DNA of 64,000 nt from Spirosoma panaciterrae DSM 21099 (GCF_000374025.1 NZ_KB893195.1:124001-188000); one strand, 5' to 3'. Counted from the stretch's first letter, positions 26,223-35,783 are shown. The notes: a model not told the origin generated them from the letters alone. Program-made: numbers and translations.

Positions 26223-27500
26223 ATGAAAAAATTCTACCTACTGGCCGGTCTTTCGCTACTGGCGTTTCCTCTTTTTGCTCAACGTACACTTATTCACTGT
26301 GGCAGTCTGTTCGACGGAGTGGGCAATAGTGTCCAGCCGCAAATGACCATCGTTGTCGAAGGCAACAAAATTACGGCCGTACAGAAAGGCTATACCGCAG
26401 CTTCGGGCCAGGATCAGGTTGTTGACCTTAAATCGAAAACCGTATTACCCGGCCTGATCGACATGCACGTTCACCTTGAGAGCCAGACCCGCCGTGGAGG
26501 AGCGATCGATGGTTTCACAAGCAATCCGGCCGATGTGGCGTTCCGGGCAGCCCGCTTTGCGAAAACAACGCTTCTGGCTGGTTTCACAACCGTTCGGGAC
26601 CTGGGTGGCTCGGGCATCAATGTATCGCTCCGGAATGCCATCAATGCGGGACTGGTAGAAGGGCCACGCGTATTAACAGCGGGAAAATCCATTGCCACAA
26701 CGGGCGGTCATGCCGATCCTACGAATGGCTACCGCAAAGATCTGATGGGAGATCCCGGCCCGGAAGATGGGGTTATCAATGGCCCGGATGATGCCCGCAA
26801 AGCCGTTCGGCAACGGTATAAAGATGGCTCTGACCTGATCAAAATTACGGCTACGGGTGGGGTTCTGAGCAATGCCAAAGATGGCTCCGGCCCCCAGTTT
26901 ACGGAAGAGGAAGCCAAAGCGATTGTCGATGCGGCCAAAGATTACGGCTTTTCGGTAGCTGCCCATGCGCATGGTGCAGAAGGCATGAAACGGGCCATTC
27001 GGGCGGGTGTCCAGACCATCGAGCATGGTACCTACATGGACGATGAAACCATCGAACTGTTCAAAAAACACGGCACTCACTACGTACCTACCATCATTGC
27101 CGGAAAAACGGTAGCCGACTCAGCCAAACATTTTGGGTATTATACCGCGCTGGTTACGCCCAAAGCCTTAGCCATTGGGCCAAAAATTCAGGCCACGTTT
27201 GCCAAAGCGTACAAAGCCGGGGTAAAGATTGCGTTTGGAACCGACGCAGGTGTGTTTATTCACGGCTACAATGCCAAAGAGTTTGAGTACATGGTTGAAG
27301 CCGGAATGCCCTCCATCGAAGCCATTAAGTCGGCCCTGATGACTAATGCCAAACTCCTCGGTATGGACGCCCAGATCGGGTCGATTGAAACGGGAAAATT
27401 TGCGGATATTATCGCCGTCGACGAAAGCCCCATTCAGAACATCAAGACCCTTCAGGCCGTCAAGTTTGTCATGAAAGACGGGAAAGTATATAAACAGTAG
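26223..27500 (+). CDS. Secreted amidohydrolase (imidazolonepropionase/Xaa-Pro dipeptidase-like)
   Basis: The 425-residue protein has a signal peptide ending LFAQ. It belongs to the two-metal amidohydrolases: metal ligands HVH in PGLIDMHVHLE, the bridging Lys in DLIKITATGG, His in AAHAHG, His in IEHGTY and Asp in FGTDAGV. GKFADIIAVDESP is typical of the C-terminal composite domain. Relatives cleave N-acylated or prolyl dipeptides or cyclic amides, so the exact substrate is open. A palindrome follows 20 bp after the stop. Confidence 0.88.
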   Translation: MKKFYLLAGLSLLAFPLFAQRTLIHCGSLFDGVGNSVQPQMTIVVEGNKITAVQKGYTAASGQDQVVDLKSKTVLPGLIDMHVHLESQTRRGGAIDGFTSNPADVAFRAARFAKTTLLAGFTTVRDLGGSGINVSLRNAINAGLVEGPRVLTAGKSIATTGGHADPTNGYRKDLMGDPGPEDGVINGPDDARKAVRQRYKDGSDLIKITATGGVLSNAKDGSGPQFTEEEAKAIVDAAKDYGFSVAAHAHGAEGMKRAIRAGVQTIEHGTYMDDETIELFKKHGTHYVPTIIAGKTVADSAKHFGYYTALVTPKALAIGPKIQATFAKAYKAGVKIAFGTDAGVFIHGYNAKEFEYMVEAGMPSIEAIKSALMTNAKLLGMDAQIGSIETGKFADIIAVDESPIQNIKTLQAVKFVMKDGKVYKQ

Positions 27501-27520
27501 AGCTGCTCCAACTCAAACTG

Positions 27521-27575
27521 AACCACGAGAACGCAAAGGACAAGGGTTACCCATGTCCTTTGCGTTCTCGTGGTT
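27521..27575. repeat. Perfect 22-bp inverted repeat, same family as the one at 59936
   Basis: Arms 27521-27542 and 27554-27575 are exact reverse complements with an 11-nt loop. They lie between the convergent amidohydrolase and Uma2 genes. The arm contains AACCACGAGAACGCAAAG, which matches the element at 59936 (AACCGCGAG and ACGCAAAG blocks). It may act as a terminator. Confidence 0.8.
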
Positions 27576-27597
27576 TGACTCAACTCTGGAGGGCTAC

Positions 27598-28230
27598 TTA
27601 TTTCTTTTTTGCAACCAGTTCATCGGGTATAAACTGGCATCCGGGCAACACCTCAACCATCTGGCTCCAGTCGCGAATGATCCAGTCTTTACCCGGTTCG
27701 GCAATCAATACCTTATGCGATTTGGTGAATAGCCAGATCACTTTTTCGACGCCAAACTGTAGGAGCTTCGTTGTTTTCTGCTCGTAGTAGTCAAATTCAG
27801 AGCCAAATTGGTTCAGGTTCGCTTTGGTATCTACTTCAATGGCAACTTTTGGGGGCACCCATGCATATTTTGTTTCATCCTGTCCTTCCAACGTACTCAG
27901 CTCAAAAATGGCTACATCACAAGCTCGCCAGTCGCCTTTATCGAACTGAATTCCTAGCTCATTTCCTAATACATCGTAGACATCTAAATTTAATGTAGAT
28001 AATAAATAAGCAGACAGTCGAACGACTAAACGACTCTGTAAAATACTTGAACTCATAACCTGCTCTACTGTTTTTATCCCTTTCAGGACGTCTTCGTAAC
28101 CAGCGTAATACACCGGCTTGCCGTTCCACATTTCGTAGACGAGCGATTTCAGCAAACGGGCGCGTTCGACCCGGCGCTGTTTCTGTTCAGCAGTAAGAGG
28201 AGGACGTTTGGACTTATTGGCAGTTTCCAT
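27598..28230 (-). CDS. Uma2-like putative endonuclease
   Basis: The 210-residue protein has a charged N-terminus followed by a Uma2-like domain. The core reads DWRACDVAIFE, then PPKVAIEVDTKANL and YYEQKTTKLLQFGVEKVIWLF, matching the D-(D/E)xK layout of the family. It is more divergent than the Uma2 protein at 11964. ATG 28230 is preferred, although an in-frame ATG two codons earlier is possible. The function is unknown. Confidence 0.75.
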   Translation of the reverse strand: METANKSKRPPLTAEQKQRRVERARLLKSLVYEMWNGKPVYYAGYEDVLKGIKTVEQVMSSSILQSRLVVRLSAYLLSTLNLDVYDVLGNELGIQFDKGDWRACDVAIFELSTLEGQDETKYAWVPPKVAIEVDTKANLNQFGSEFDYYEQKTTKLLQFGVEKVIWLFTKSHKVLIAEPGKDWIIRDWSQMVEVLPGCQFIPDELVAKKK

Positions 28231-28335
28231 CAGCAAACGATTTTACAGCACTAAGATACGAAAAACTGTCGATAGTCACCAGTTGCTCACCGTCAGTGAC
28301 GGCCTTCGCAACCACGAACTATCGACAGCAGATTA

Positions 28336-29514
28336 CTAACTCAGCAACCCCAGCATCAGGCCACGCAGCTCGGCCAAGCCCCGCAATCGGCCGATGGCGG
28401 TGTAGCCGGGATTGGTACGCTTGCCAGAGGTCAGGTCGTCGAGCATCCGGTGGCCGTGGTCGGGGCGGAACGGCATTCGGATATCCGATCGTCCTTCGTC
28501 CTGTCGGCGTTTTTGTTCGGTAAGTAGCGCCCGCATAACGGCTGGCATCGGCACATCGCCTTCCAGGTGGTTGGCTTCCTGAAAGCTACCGTCGGCATCA
28601 CGCTGGGTGCTGCGGAGGTGAATAAAATGGATATTCGGTGCCAGTCGTTCAGCCATGCCCGCCAGATCGTTGTCGGCCCGGACCCCATAGGAGCCGGTAC
28701 AGAAACATAACCCATTCGATGGCGAATCGGCAGCCGCCAGCAAGGCACGGGCATCGGCTTCGGTACTTACTACACGTGGAAGACCCAGAATCGGATACGG
28801 AGGATCGTCGGGGTGAATAGCCAGCCGGACCCCTACCGATTCGGCAACAGGGACAATTTCCCGCAGGAAAGCATACAGATTCTGCCGGAGTTCACGATCA
28901 CTGATGTCCTTATACGCGGCCAGCGCATCCCGAAATTTCTCAACGGTGTAACTTTCTTCCGATCCCGGCAATCCGGCTATGATGGTGCGGGTCAGCCGTT
29001 TGACCTGGGCATCATTCATGCTCTCGAGCTTGGCTTTGGCCAGTCGTTTCTGCTCATCATTATACAGATATTCGGCACCCGGACGCTGGAGAATATACAA
29101 CTCAAAAGCTGCAAACTCTGTAGCATCGAACCGCAGACCTGTCGAGCCATCGGGCATTGCATAATCAAGGTCCGTACGCGTCCAGTCGAGCACCGGCATG
29201 AAGTTGTAACAGACCGTATCGACCCCTACTTCAGCCAGATTGACAATCGATTCTTTGTAATTTTCGATATACCGCCGAAAATCGCCGGTTCGGGTCTTGA
29301 TTCCTTCATGCACCGGAATACTTTCGACCACCGACCAGGTCAGGTGATTGGTTTCGATGAGGGTTTTACGGGTCTGAATTTCCTCAACGGTCCACACTTC
29401 GCCGTTCGGAATATGATGCAGAGCGGTTACAATACCCGTAGCGCCTGCCTGTCGGACGTCATTAAGCGATACCGGATCGTTCGGACCGAACCATCGCCAG
29501 GTTTGTTCAAGCAT
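28336..29514 (-). CDS. uxuA: Mannonate dehydratase
   Basis: UxuA converts D-mannonate to 2-keto-3-deoxygluconate in glucuronate breakdown. The 392-residue length fits. Motifs include TWRWFGPNDPVSL at the start, TGIVTALHHIPNGEVW, the metal-site regions LAIHPDDPPYPILGLPRVV and GLCFCTGSYG, FIHLRS and the C-terminal RPDHGH. It is divergent from a transporter-kdgK-uxaB run that belongs to the same pathway. The 180 bp between the divergent genes show no clear -7 box. Confidence 0.95.
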   Translation of the reverse strand: MLEQTWRWFGPNDPVSLNDVRQAGATGIVTALHHIPNGEVWTVEEIQTRKTLIETNHLTWSVVESIPVHEGIKTRTGDFRRYIENYKESIVNLAEVGVDTVCYNFMPVLDWTRTDLDYAMPDGSTGLRFDATEFAAFELYILQRPGAEYLYNDEQKRLAKAKLESMNDAQVKRLTRTIIAGLPGSEESYTVEKFRDALAAYKDISDRELRQNLYAFLREIVPVAESVGVRLAIHPDDPPYPILGLPRVVSTEADARALLAAADSPSNGLCFCTGSYGVRADNDLAGMAERLAPNIHFIHLRSTQRDADGSFQEANHLEGDVPMPAVMRALLTEQKRRQDEGRSDIRMPFRPDHGHRMLDDLTSGKRTNPGYTAIGRLRGLAELRGLMLGLLS

Positions 29515-29695
29515 AAAAACAGTTATTAATCATCAAGGGTTGTTTGTTATTGACCGTTTATTGTATTCGGTTTACAATTTCGCTGGGTGCCGTTTGACGT
29601 TTCGCCCACAAACTGGATACGATAAACCGTGAACCACTTTTTTCGGGTAAATAAGCATTTTAATTTTCTTTTCTCCCCAACCTATTTCTATTGTT

Positions 29696-31057
29696 GTGCA
29701 AATTCCAACCCCTTCGGGCCGCTTTCGCTGGCGTATTGTCGCGTTGTTGTTTCTGGCAACAACCATAAATTACGTAGATCGCCAGGTCTTATCATTTACG
29801 ATGACCGACGAATTATTCCGAAAGGAAATGCTCGATGTGGCTCCCAGCACGGTTCTGACCAAAGAAGCAACCGACCGCTTTAAAGTGCTGTACGGCGATG
29901 TCGATGCAGCCTTCAAATTTGCGTATGCGATTGGCTTTCTGCTGGTGGGTTGGCTGATTGATCGATTTGGCACCAAGCGCGGCTTTTCACTAGGCATCCT
30001 CGTGTGGAGTATTGCCGCTGTGATGACCGGATTTGTGCATAATATGTCGGGGCTTCGATGGGCGCGGGCATTTCTGGGGTTGGGCGAATCGGCCAATTTC
30101 CCGTCGGCCATTAAAACCGTATCCGAATGGTTCCCCAAAAGTGAGCGCTCTTTTGCCAGTGGGTTGTTCAATGCCGGCACCAACGTGGGCATTATCCTGA
30201 CGGCCTTTATGGCGCCTTATCTGATTCTTGAGTTTGGCTGGCGTAGTTCATTTCTGATTACTGGAATGCTGGGTTTTTTACTGCTGATTATCTGGTGGTT
30301 TACCTACACCAAACCCGAACGACAGGCCAGCCTTTCGGCAGAAGAGCTTGCCTATATCCGCAGTGATAATGAGAAAAGAATTCCCGTAAATGTTTCGTGG
30401 GGGCAATTGCTGGGGTATAAACAGACCTGGGCTTTTGCGGTCGGCAAATTCATGGCCGACCCGATCTGGTGGTTTTATATTTCGTGGCTCCCTGACTTTT
30501 TCAACTCCAACGATGCTTTTGACGAAAAACTCGAACTCAAAACGTTTGGCGTACCTTTCCTCATCATTTACATCGTTTCGGATGCAGGCAGCATATTCTT
30601 CGGCTGGTTAAGTACCCAATTCATGAGCTGGGGCTGGACCGCCAATCAGGCTCGTAAAACTACCCTGCTGATTTGTGCCGTGTGTGTCATACCGATTTTC
30701 TTTGCCGCCCAAACCAGTAGCCTTACCGTAGCCATTGGCCTGTTAGCGCTGGCGACAGCCGCCCACCAGGGATGGGCAGCCAATATGTACACTTTTGCTT
30801 CGGATCTGTTTCCCAAAAATGTGGTGGCTTCCGTTACCGGCATCGGCGGTATGTTTGGCGCGGTAGGCGGTATCCTGCTGAGTTTGCTGGCGGGGCGAAT
30901 CATTACCTCCTTCGGCTATTTACCCATGTTTATTATTGCCAGTTGCTCATATCTGATTGCCCTTGTACTTATTCATTTAATATTGCCGAAATTGGAGCCC
31001 TTAAAGGCCGAAGATTTAGAAAGTAGTACCCATTGGCTGGCAGGCACTAGATTATAA
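29696..31057 (+). CDS. MFS transporter, ExuT-like hexuronate permease
   Basis: The 453-residue protein has about twelve membrane helices and belongs to the anion:cation symporter group of the MFS. It opens with RWRIVALLFLATTINYVDRQVLSF, and the loop GWLIDRFGTKRGF between TM2 and TM3 is the usual MFS motif; RAFLGLGESANFPSAIKTVSEWFP is characteristic of ExuT/GarP-type carriers. Next to kdgK, uxaB and uxuA it most likely imports glucuronate or galacturonate. The start is a GTG at 29696, since no ATG lies before the first helix. Confidence 0.87.
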   Translation: MQIPTPSGRFRWRIVALLFLATTINYVDRQVLSFTMTDELFRKEMLDVAPSTVLTKEATDRFKVLYGDVDAAFKFAYAIGFLLVGWLIDRFGTKRGFSLGILVWSIAAVMTGFVHNMSGLRWARAFLGLGESANFPSAIKTVSEWFPKSERSFASGLFNAGTNVGIILTAFMAPYLILEFGWRSSFLITGMLGFLLLIIWWFTYTKPERQASLSAEELAYIRSDNEKRIPVNVSWGQLLGYKQTWAFAVGKFMADPIWWFYISWLPDFFNSNDAFDEKLELKTFGVPFLIIYIVSDAGSIFFGWLSTQFMSWGWTANQARKTTLLICAVCVIPIFFAAQTSSLTVAIGLLALATAAHQGWAANMYTFASDLFPKNVVASVTGIGGMFGAVGGILLSLLAGRIITSFGYLPMFIIASCSYLIALVLIHLILPKLEPLKAEDLESSTHWLAGTRL

Positions 31058-31063
31058 AAACGA

Positions 31064-32056
31064 ATGAAAATAGTCACTTTTGGAGAAGTTATGCTCCGGC
31101 TCAGTCCGCCGGGTGTTGAGCGGTTTGCCCAAACCCATTCCCTTGAGATGCATTTCGGCGGTACCGAAGCCAATGTAGCCGTATCACTGGCCCAACTGGG
31201 CTTACAGGCGAACCATGTTACCCGATTTCCGGACCATGCACTGGGTAGAGCGGCCGCCGGGTATCTGCGCCGGTACGACGTCGACACGCAGTACATCCAA
31301 TACGGTGATGGGCGCTTAGGGCTTTATTTTCTGGAAACAGGCGCTGGTAGCCGAGCCAGTCAGATCATCTACGATCGGGTCGATTCGGCCTTTGCCCGAA
31401 TAAAGCCCGACGACATAGACTGGGAGCCTATTATGCAGGGGGCCAGCTGGTTTCACTGGACAGGCATTACCCCGGCCTTATCGCAAGGCGCGGCCGACTG
31501 CCTGCTCAAAGGCATTCAGACCGCCAATCGACTGGGCGTACCCGTGTCGGCCGATATTGTGTACCGGAGTAATCTCTGGCAATACGGTCGCCGTCCTCAG
31601 GAAATCATGCCTGCCCTCACTGAAGGCTGCACACTTGTACTCGGGAGCAAAGGGCTTTTCTCGGAGTTATATGATGTAGTAGGCAGCACCTTTCAGGAAG
31701 CCGGCCGTGCTATGTTCAAGCGCTTCCCGAATGTGCGGTATATTACCGATACCAAGCGGAATTCGCTCAGTGCTTCGCATAATCAGTTTTCGGGCAAACT
31801 GTTCGACGGGCAGTCGGTCTATAAATCAAGAACATACGACATACGCCCCATTACGGATCGTATTGGCACAGGTGATGCCTACATAGCCGGGCTGATTTAT
31901 GGTTTACTAACCTTCAATGATCTACAGCGAGCCGTTGAGTTCGGTGCGGCAGCCTCTGCTTTGAAACACACCATTTCGGGCGATGTGAATCTGGCGACTG
32001 TAGCCGAAATAGAAACATTAGCCAGTGGTGATAGTTCAGGTAAATTAAAACGGTAG
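31064..32056 (+). CDS. kdgK: 2-keto-3-deoxygluconate kinase (PfkB family)
   Basis: KdgK phosphorylates 2-keto-3-deoxygluconate, the product of UxuA. The 330-residue protein begins MKIVTFGEVMLRLSPP, carries the PfkB signature FGGTEANVAVSLAQLG and the catalytic DRIGTGDAYIAGLIYG. It starts 6 bp after the transporter stop, so it is in the same operon. Other PfkB sugar kinases are possible on sequence alone, but the context favours KdgK. Confidence 0.88.
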   Translation: MKIVTFGEVMLRLSPPGVERFAQTHSLEMHFGGTEANVAVSLAQLGLQANHVTRFPDHALGRAAAGYLRRYDVDTQYIQYGDGRLGLYFLETGAGSRASQIIYDRVDSAFARIKPDDIDWEPIMQGASWFHWTGITPALSQGAADCLLKGIQTANRLGVPVSADIVYRSNLWQYGRRPQEIMPALTEGCTLVLGSKGLFSELYDVVGSTFQEAGRAMFKRFPNVRYITDTKRNSLSASHNQFSGKLFDGQSVYKSRTYDIRPITDRIGTGDAYIAGLIYGLLTFNDLQRAVEFGAAASALKHTISGDVNLATVAEIETLASGDSSGKLKR

Positions 32057-32227
32057 GTAAACGAGTATTTTTCCGATCGGTTATTCTATTTTATCAACAT
32101 TGTACAGCCATCAGCACATTTACTAAAATGAAAGTACGGGTTATTGAAGTAGTTCGTAATATTGCTGAATGATGACGACACCAGCTAGAAAAACCGATTT
32201 TTGATAACAGTAACGACTACTTAACTG

Positions 32228-33766
32228 ATGACTGAAGAGCCGATTGCCGCCCCTCCAACCATGCCTAAGCTAACGCGTTCGACGCATCCTGCTCCTGTTT
32301 ATCCCGAAAAAATTCTCCAGTTCGGTACCGGCGTTCTTCTCCGGGGGTTGCCGGATTATCTAGTAAATAAAGCGAATGCCCATGGCCGTTTTGGTGGCTC
32401 AATCGTCGTTGTCAAATCGACGGATAGCCAGACGGATGAATTTGCGGAGCAGGATAATTTATACACAGTCGCTGTCCGTGGAGTCCAACAAGGGCAGGAC
32501 GTTTCGGAAACGACCATTGTTTCGGCCATAAGCCGGGTACTGGCCGCTCAAACTCAGTGGAAAGACGTACTGATGCTGGCCCGTAATCCAAAACTTCAGA
32601 TCGTTATTTCCAATACGACCGAAGTGGGCCTGAATTACGTCGAGGAAAGCATTTTCCAACACCCCCCTCAGTCGTTTCCAGCCAAACTGACGGCCTTTTT
32701 GTATGAGCGGTTCCGTAGTGTAGGGGGTTCCAAAGCCAAAGGATTAATTGTCATTCCGACCGAGCTTGTTACCGACAACGGGCTCAAACTTCGGGAAGCG
32801 GTTGAAAAACTGGCGCAGTTCAACGAATTGGGCAAGCTGTTTACCAAATGGCTCAAATTCCACGTTCGCTTTTGCAACTCGCTGGTCGACCGGATTGTAA
32901 CTCGCCCGACTGAAGAAGCTCAACAGGCTCTTCAACAGGAAGCGGGTTATGAAGACAGCCTGCTCACCTTTACCGAGCCATACCATCTGTGGGCCATTGA
33001 GGGCGACGACCGGGTCAAGGAGACACTCGCCTTTGCCGATGGCCATACCCCACAAATCATTATTGATGAAGATATTAATTTTTACCGGGAGCGTAAACTT
33101 CGGGTACTAAACGGTACGCACACGCTCACCATGCCCCTGGGGTATCTGCTCGGTCTGGAAACTGTTGCCGACGAGATGCGGCATCCGCTCATGAGCCAGT
33201 TCGTTGAGTCGCTGATGCTGAACGAGATTGTCCCTACGGTACCCGACTACGGGGTATCGGGCATGGATAAAGAAGCCGTTCGCCAGTTCGCTCACGATGT
33301 TCTCGACCGATTCCGGAATCCCCATCTGGACCATTTGCTATTGAATATTTCATTGCAGGAAACCGCTAAAATGCAGGCTCGTAATGTTGCCACGATCCAG
33401 CGTTACTTCGACCAGTTCAAGGCGGTCCCGAAAATGACGGCTTTAGGGTTTGCGGCTTATCTGCTTTTCATGAAAGCCATTCGCGAAGAAAAAGGGCAGT
33501 TCTTCGGTGAAATCGCGGTAAATGGCGGTATTCTTACCTACCCAATCCGCGACGATAAAGCGGGCTATTTCTACGGTGACTGGAAAACCGTTAAACCCAA
33601 AGATAAATCGACCGTACAGGCGTTTGTGAAAAGTGTTCTTTCGGATCAAACCCTCTGGCTAACTGATCTTAGCACGCTACCTGGTTTTGTTGAAGCGGTT
33701 GCCGAAGAGCTTAGTTCGATGCTCACCGTAGGCGTTGAAAAAACGCTGGAGAAAGCGCTTGCATAA
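32228..33766 (+). CDS. uxaB: Tagaturonate reductase (altronate oxidoreductase)
   Basis: UxaB interconverts D-tagaturonate and D-altronate with NAD in galacturonate breakdown. The 512-residue protein belongs to the mannitol dehydrogenase superfamily. ILQFGTGVLLRG is the nucleotide-binding start, FCNSLVDRIVTRP is the family signature, and RERKLRVLNGTHT carries the catalytic Lys region. The closely related fructuronate reductase (UxuB) is an alternative, but the NGTHT segment and the length fit UxaB. It follows kdgK after a 171-bp gap with no visible signal and ends before a strong palindrome. Confidence 0.87.
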   Translation: MTEEPIAAPPTMPKLTRSTHPAPVYPEKILQFGTGVLLRGLPDYLVNKANAHGRFGGSIVVVKSTDSQTDEFAEQDNLYTVAVRGVQQGQDVSETTIVSAISRVLAAQTQWKDVLMLARNPKLQIVISNTTEVGLNYVEESIFQHPPQSFPAKLTAFLYERFRSVGGSKAKGLIVIPTELVTDNGLKLREAVEKLAQFNELGKLFTKWLKFHVRFCNSLVDRIVTRPTEEAQQALQQEAGYEDSLLTFTEPYHLWAIEGDDRVKETLAFADGHTPQIIIDEDINFYRERKLRVLNGTHTLTMPLGYLLGLETVADEMRHPLMSQFVESLMLNEIVPTVPDYGVSGMDKEAVRQFAHDVLDRFRNPHLDHLLLNISLQETAKMQARNVATIQRYFDQFKAVPKMTALGFAAYLLFMKAIREEKGQFFGEIAVNGGILTYPIRDDKAGYFYGDWKTVKPKDKSTVQAFVKSVLSDQTLWLTDLSTLPGFVEAVAEELSSMLTVGVEKTLEKALA

Positions 33767-33777
33767 AATCAAGTCGA

Positions 33778-33840
33778 ATTTTCTATTAAAAATAAGGCCT
33801 GCCAGAAAATGTCTGGCAGGCCTTATTTTTAATAGAAAAT
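33778..33840. terminator. Long perfect terminator hairpin after uxaB
   Basis: Arms 33778-33806 and 33812-33840 are exact 29-bp complements with a 5-nt loop. The core GGCCTGCCAGA is flanked by AT-rich ends, so a T-rich tail is present in both directions. Confidence 0.85.
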
Positions 33841-33896
33841 CTATTTCGATAACACTTTCAGGCGTAGGTAGTTACAGGCAGTAACCCCCTTGCCTT

Positions 33897-34649
33897 ATGA
33901 AAACTCTTTCCGTTTGGGCCAGTCGTCATTCAGTATTGGCGATTGGGCTGATTATCCTTGGCGAACTAACCAATGGTTTCAACGCTATACTTACCGGAGC
34001 AAGTCTGTTTAATGGGCTACCCTTACCCTGGCTTTACTTCAGCTTAGCAGTCGTCATTGGCCTGGCCTTATCGATTCAGATTCGTATGACAACCTCCGAA
34101 GTCATCACCAGCTACTGGATGGTACGTCGTTGGGTTTTTACTGCATTTCTAGCCAATTTTTTCCTGTTCAGTCTATTGGGAGGTATCTGGAATCAACGAG
34201 TCCAGTATGCAGAATCAACGAGTAGTGCGCTGGGCAGCCGAAGCATTACGGTTATGAATGATAGCATCTCCCGACCCGACAACCTCCATCAAGTTGGTCG
34301 CCCCATTGGCAAAGCCAGGGTAACAACAGCAGACAAAAGTACTCCTCCACGCATCATATACATACTTCTGGGGGTAGCGGGGCTTGCCGTATCGTACGTA
34401 CTGGCGGGTCTGGCCTGCAATATTCTTTGTGCCGGTTATGGTTTTGGCGCCTTATTGACCTTTTACCTCGGCCTCGGCGGGCTGGCGGGTTCTTTTTATT
34501 ACTTCAGCAAAGCTCTTCAGCGTTCTCCAAAACGACGATGGGATATGACGACCGATGAACGGAAACGTGATAGTCGGCGGTTCTGGCTTTCCTGGCTGGC
34601 CCTGATTGCGGTCGCAACGGTGCTCTTACTTGTATCCGCCGACAATTGA
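33897..34649 (+). CDS. Membrane protein of unknown function
   Basis: The 250-residue protein has about six predicted membrane helices: near residues 12-33, 43-60, 80-98, 150-170, 175-200 and 230-248. Between the third and fourth lies a soluble loop of about 50 residues. A charged stretch (RSPKRRWDMTTDERKRDSRR) precedes the last helix. I recognise no family. It stands alone between two terminators, so it is probably transcribed by itself. Confidence 0.6.
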   Translation: MKTLSVWASRHSVLAIGLIILGELTNGFNAILTGASLFNGLPLPWLYFSLAVVIGLALSIQIRMTTSEVITSYWMVRRWVFTAFLANFFLFSLLGGIWNQRVQYAESTSSALGSRSITVMNDSISRPDNLHQVGRPIGKARVTTADKSTPPRIIYILLGVAGLAVSYVLAGLACNILCAGYGFGALLTFYLGLGGLAGSFYYFSKALQRSPKRRWDMTTDERKRDSRRFWLSWLALIAVATVLLLVSADN

Positions 34650-34699
34650 TCATTTATACGCTCACCTTAACCTGATCGCACAAAGAATGCCTTATCAAA

Positions 34700-34737
34700 T
34701 CGTACAAATAAAATAAGGCGGGCTTTGTAGACCCGCC
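34700..34737 (-). terminator. Intrinsic terminator of the HIT gene
   Basis: Read on the minus strand, a GGCGGG/CCCGCC stem (34717-34737) is followed by TTATTTTATTT. It lies 33 bp after the HIT stop codon. Confidence 0.75.
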
Positions 34738-34769
34738 ACTGCACTGGACAATCCCTAAATGTCAATCGA

Positions 34770-35159
34770 TTACAAAAACGTCCGAATTTTTTCCGCTGTA
34801 GCGGCTAGTTCTTCCTGAGAAGGCTTCAGCTTATTGTGAAAATTCATATCGGCCATGGAATTGAGTGGGATCAGGTGAACGTGGGCATGGGGTACCTCAA
34901 GACCCACCACCGCTACACCAATGCGCTTACAGGGGATCGCTTTCTCGATAGCCGGAGCAATCTTTTTGGCAAAAGCCATAAGACCGATGTATAACTCGTC
35001 GTCCAGATCGAACAGATAATCGACTTCTTTTTTCGGAATTACGAGCGTGTGCCCCATAGTGGTAGGCATTACGTCCAGAAAAGCCAGATAGTCGTCCGTT
35101 TCGGCAATTTTATGCGCTGGAATTTCCCCAGCCACAATTCGGGAGAAGATAGAAGGCAT
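34770..35159 (-). CDS. HIT family nucleotide-binding hydrolase
   Basis: HIT proteins hydrolyse nucleoside phosphoramidates or dinucleotides. The 129-residue protein begins MPSIFSRIVAGEIPAHKIAE, typical of the HINT/HIT group, and ends its core with EVPHAHVHLIPL, the HxHxH motif containing the catalytic His. The open frame extends 20 codons upstream, but that part is the translated repeat hairpin and does not resemble HIT proteins; ATG 35159 is chosen. It lies downstream of greA on the same strand. Confidence 0.92.
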   Translation of the reverse strand: MPSIFSRIVAGEIPAHKIAETDDYLAFLDVMPTTMGHTLVIPKKEVDYLFDLDDELYIGLMAFAKKIAPAIEKAIPCKRIGVAVVGLEVPHAHVHLIPLNSMADMNFHNKLKPSQEELAATAEKIRTFL

Positions 35160-35175
35160 AGGCTTAGTGAGTATC

Positions 35176-35257
35176 AGGAGCGAGGAGTGCGTATTAAGAG
35201 AGAAGACATGCGTCAGCAACTCCTACTACCTACTACCCACTCCTCGCTCCTAACTAC
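35176..35257. repeat. Heptamer-array hairpin between greA and the HIT gene
   Basis: The right part (35219-35257) reads as consecutive 7-mers: ACTCCTA, CTACCTA, CTACCCA, CTCCTCG, CTCCTAA. The left arm AGGAGCGAGGAGT (35176-35188) pairs exactly with 35239-35251. The array ends 3 bp after the greA stop codon. Confidence 0.7.
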
Positions 35258-35260
35258 TTT

Positions 35261-35734
35261 TTATCGTCCAATCTCGATTACTTCAAACTCCATAATACCC
35301 GCAGGTACCTTGATTTCAGCGACATCGCCAACGCGCTTGCCCAGCAGTCCTTTGCCGATTGGCGAACTCACGGAGATACGACCCGCTTTCAAATCAGCTT
35401 CTTCTTCCGAGACCAGGGTATAGGTTACTACCGCGCCGTTTTTCTTGTTCTTGATCTTCACCTTCGACAGTACCGAAACCAGCGAGGTGTCGATGGTCGA
35501 CTCGTCCAGAACCCGCGCGTTGGAGAGTACTTCTTCGAGCTTCGATATTTTCAGTTCGTGAAGGCCCTGCGCATCTTTAGCGGCATCATACTCAGCGTTT
35601 TCGCTAAGATCGCCTTTATCCCGGGCTTCGGCAATCTGACGGGCAATGGCCGCCCGACCTTTGGTTTTCAACTCATTCAATTCCGCCTTAAGCCGGTTGA
35701 GTCCTTCCTCGGTGTAGTATGAAATCTTTCCCAT
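35261..35734 (-). CDS. greA: Transcription elongation factor GreA
   Basis: GreA enters the RNA polymerase secondary channel and stimulates cleavage of backtracked RNA. The 157-residue length matches the family. The N-terminal coiled coil contains GRAAIARQIAEARDKGDLSENAEYDAAKDAQ, with the acidic tip DLSENAEY; the C-terminal FKBP-like domain contains SPIGKGLLGKRVGDVAEI. A terminator-like hairpin lies in its leader, 50 bp upstream of the start. Confidence 0.96.
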   Translation of the reverse strand: MGKISYYTEEGLNRLKAELNELKTKGRAAIARQIAEARDKGDLSENAEYDAAKDAQGLHELKISKLEEVLSNARVLDESTIDTSLVSVLSKVKIKNKKNGAVVTYTLVSEEEADLKAGRISVSSPIGKGLLGKRVGDVAEIKVPAGIMEFEVIEIGR

Positions 35735-35783
35735 AATCCATTAATACTTACTCGTTATTCACATTGGTTTAGCCTGCTCCTTA

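Noticed and set aside
28813..29529. Long open frame of 238 codons on the plus strand
   Set aside because: It lies wholly antisense to uxuA, whose protein motifs are unambiguous, and its own translation resembles no protein family.
33778..33840. 29-bp palindrome after uxaB as a member of the repeat-array family
   Set aside because: The arms show no 7- or 8-bp periodicity and it has a short loop and GC core; it is best read as an ordinary strong terminator.
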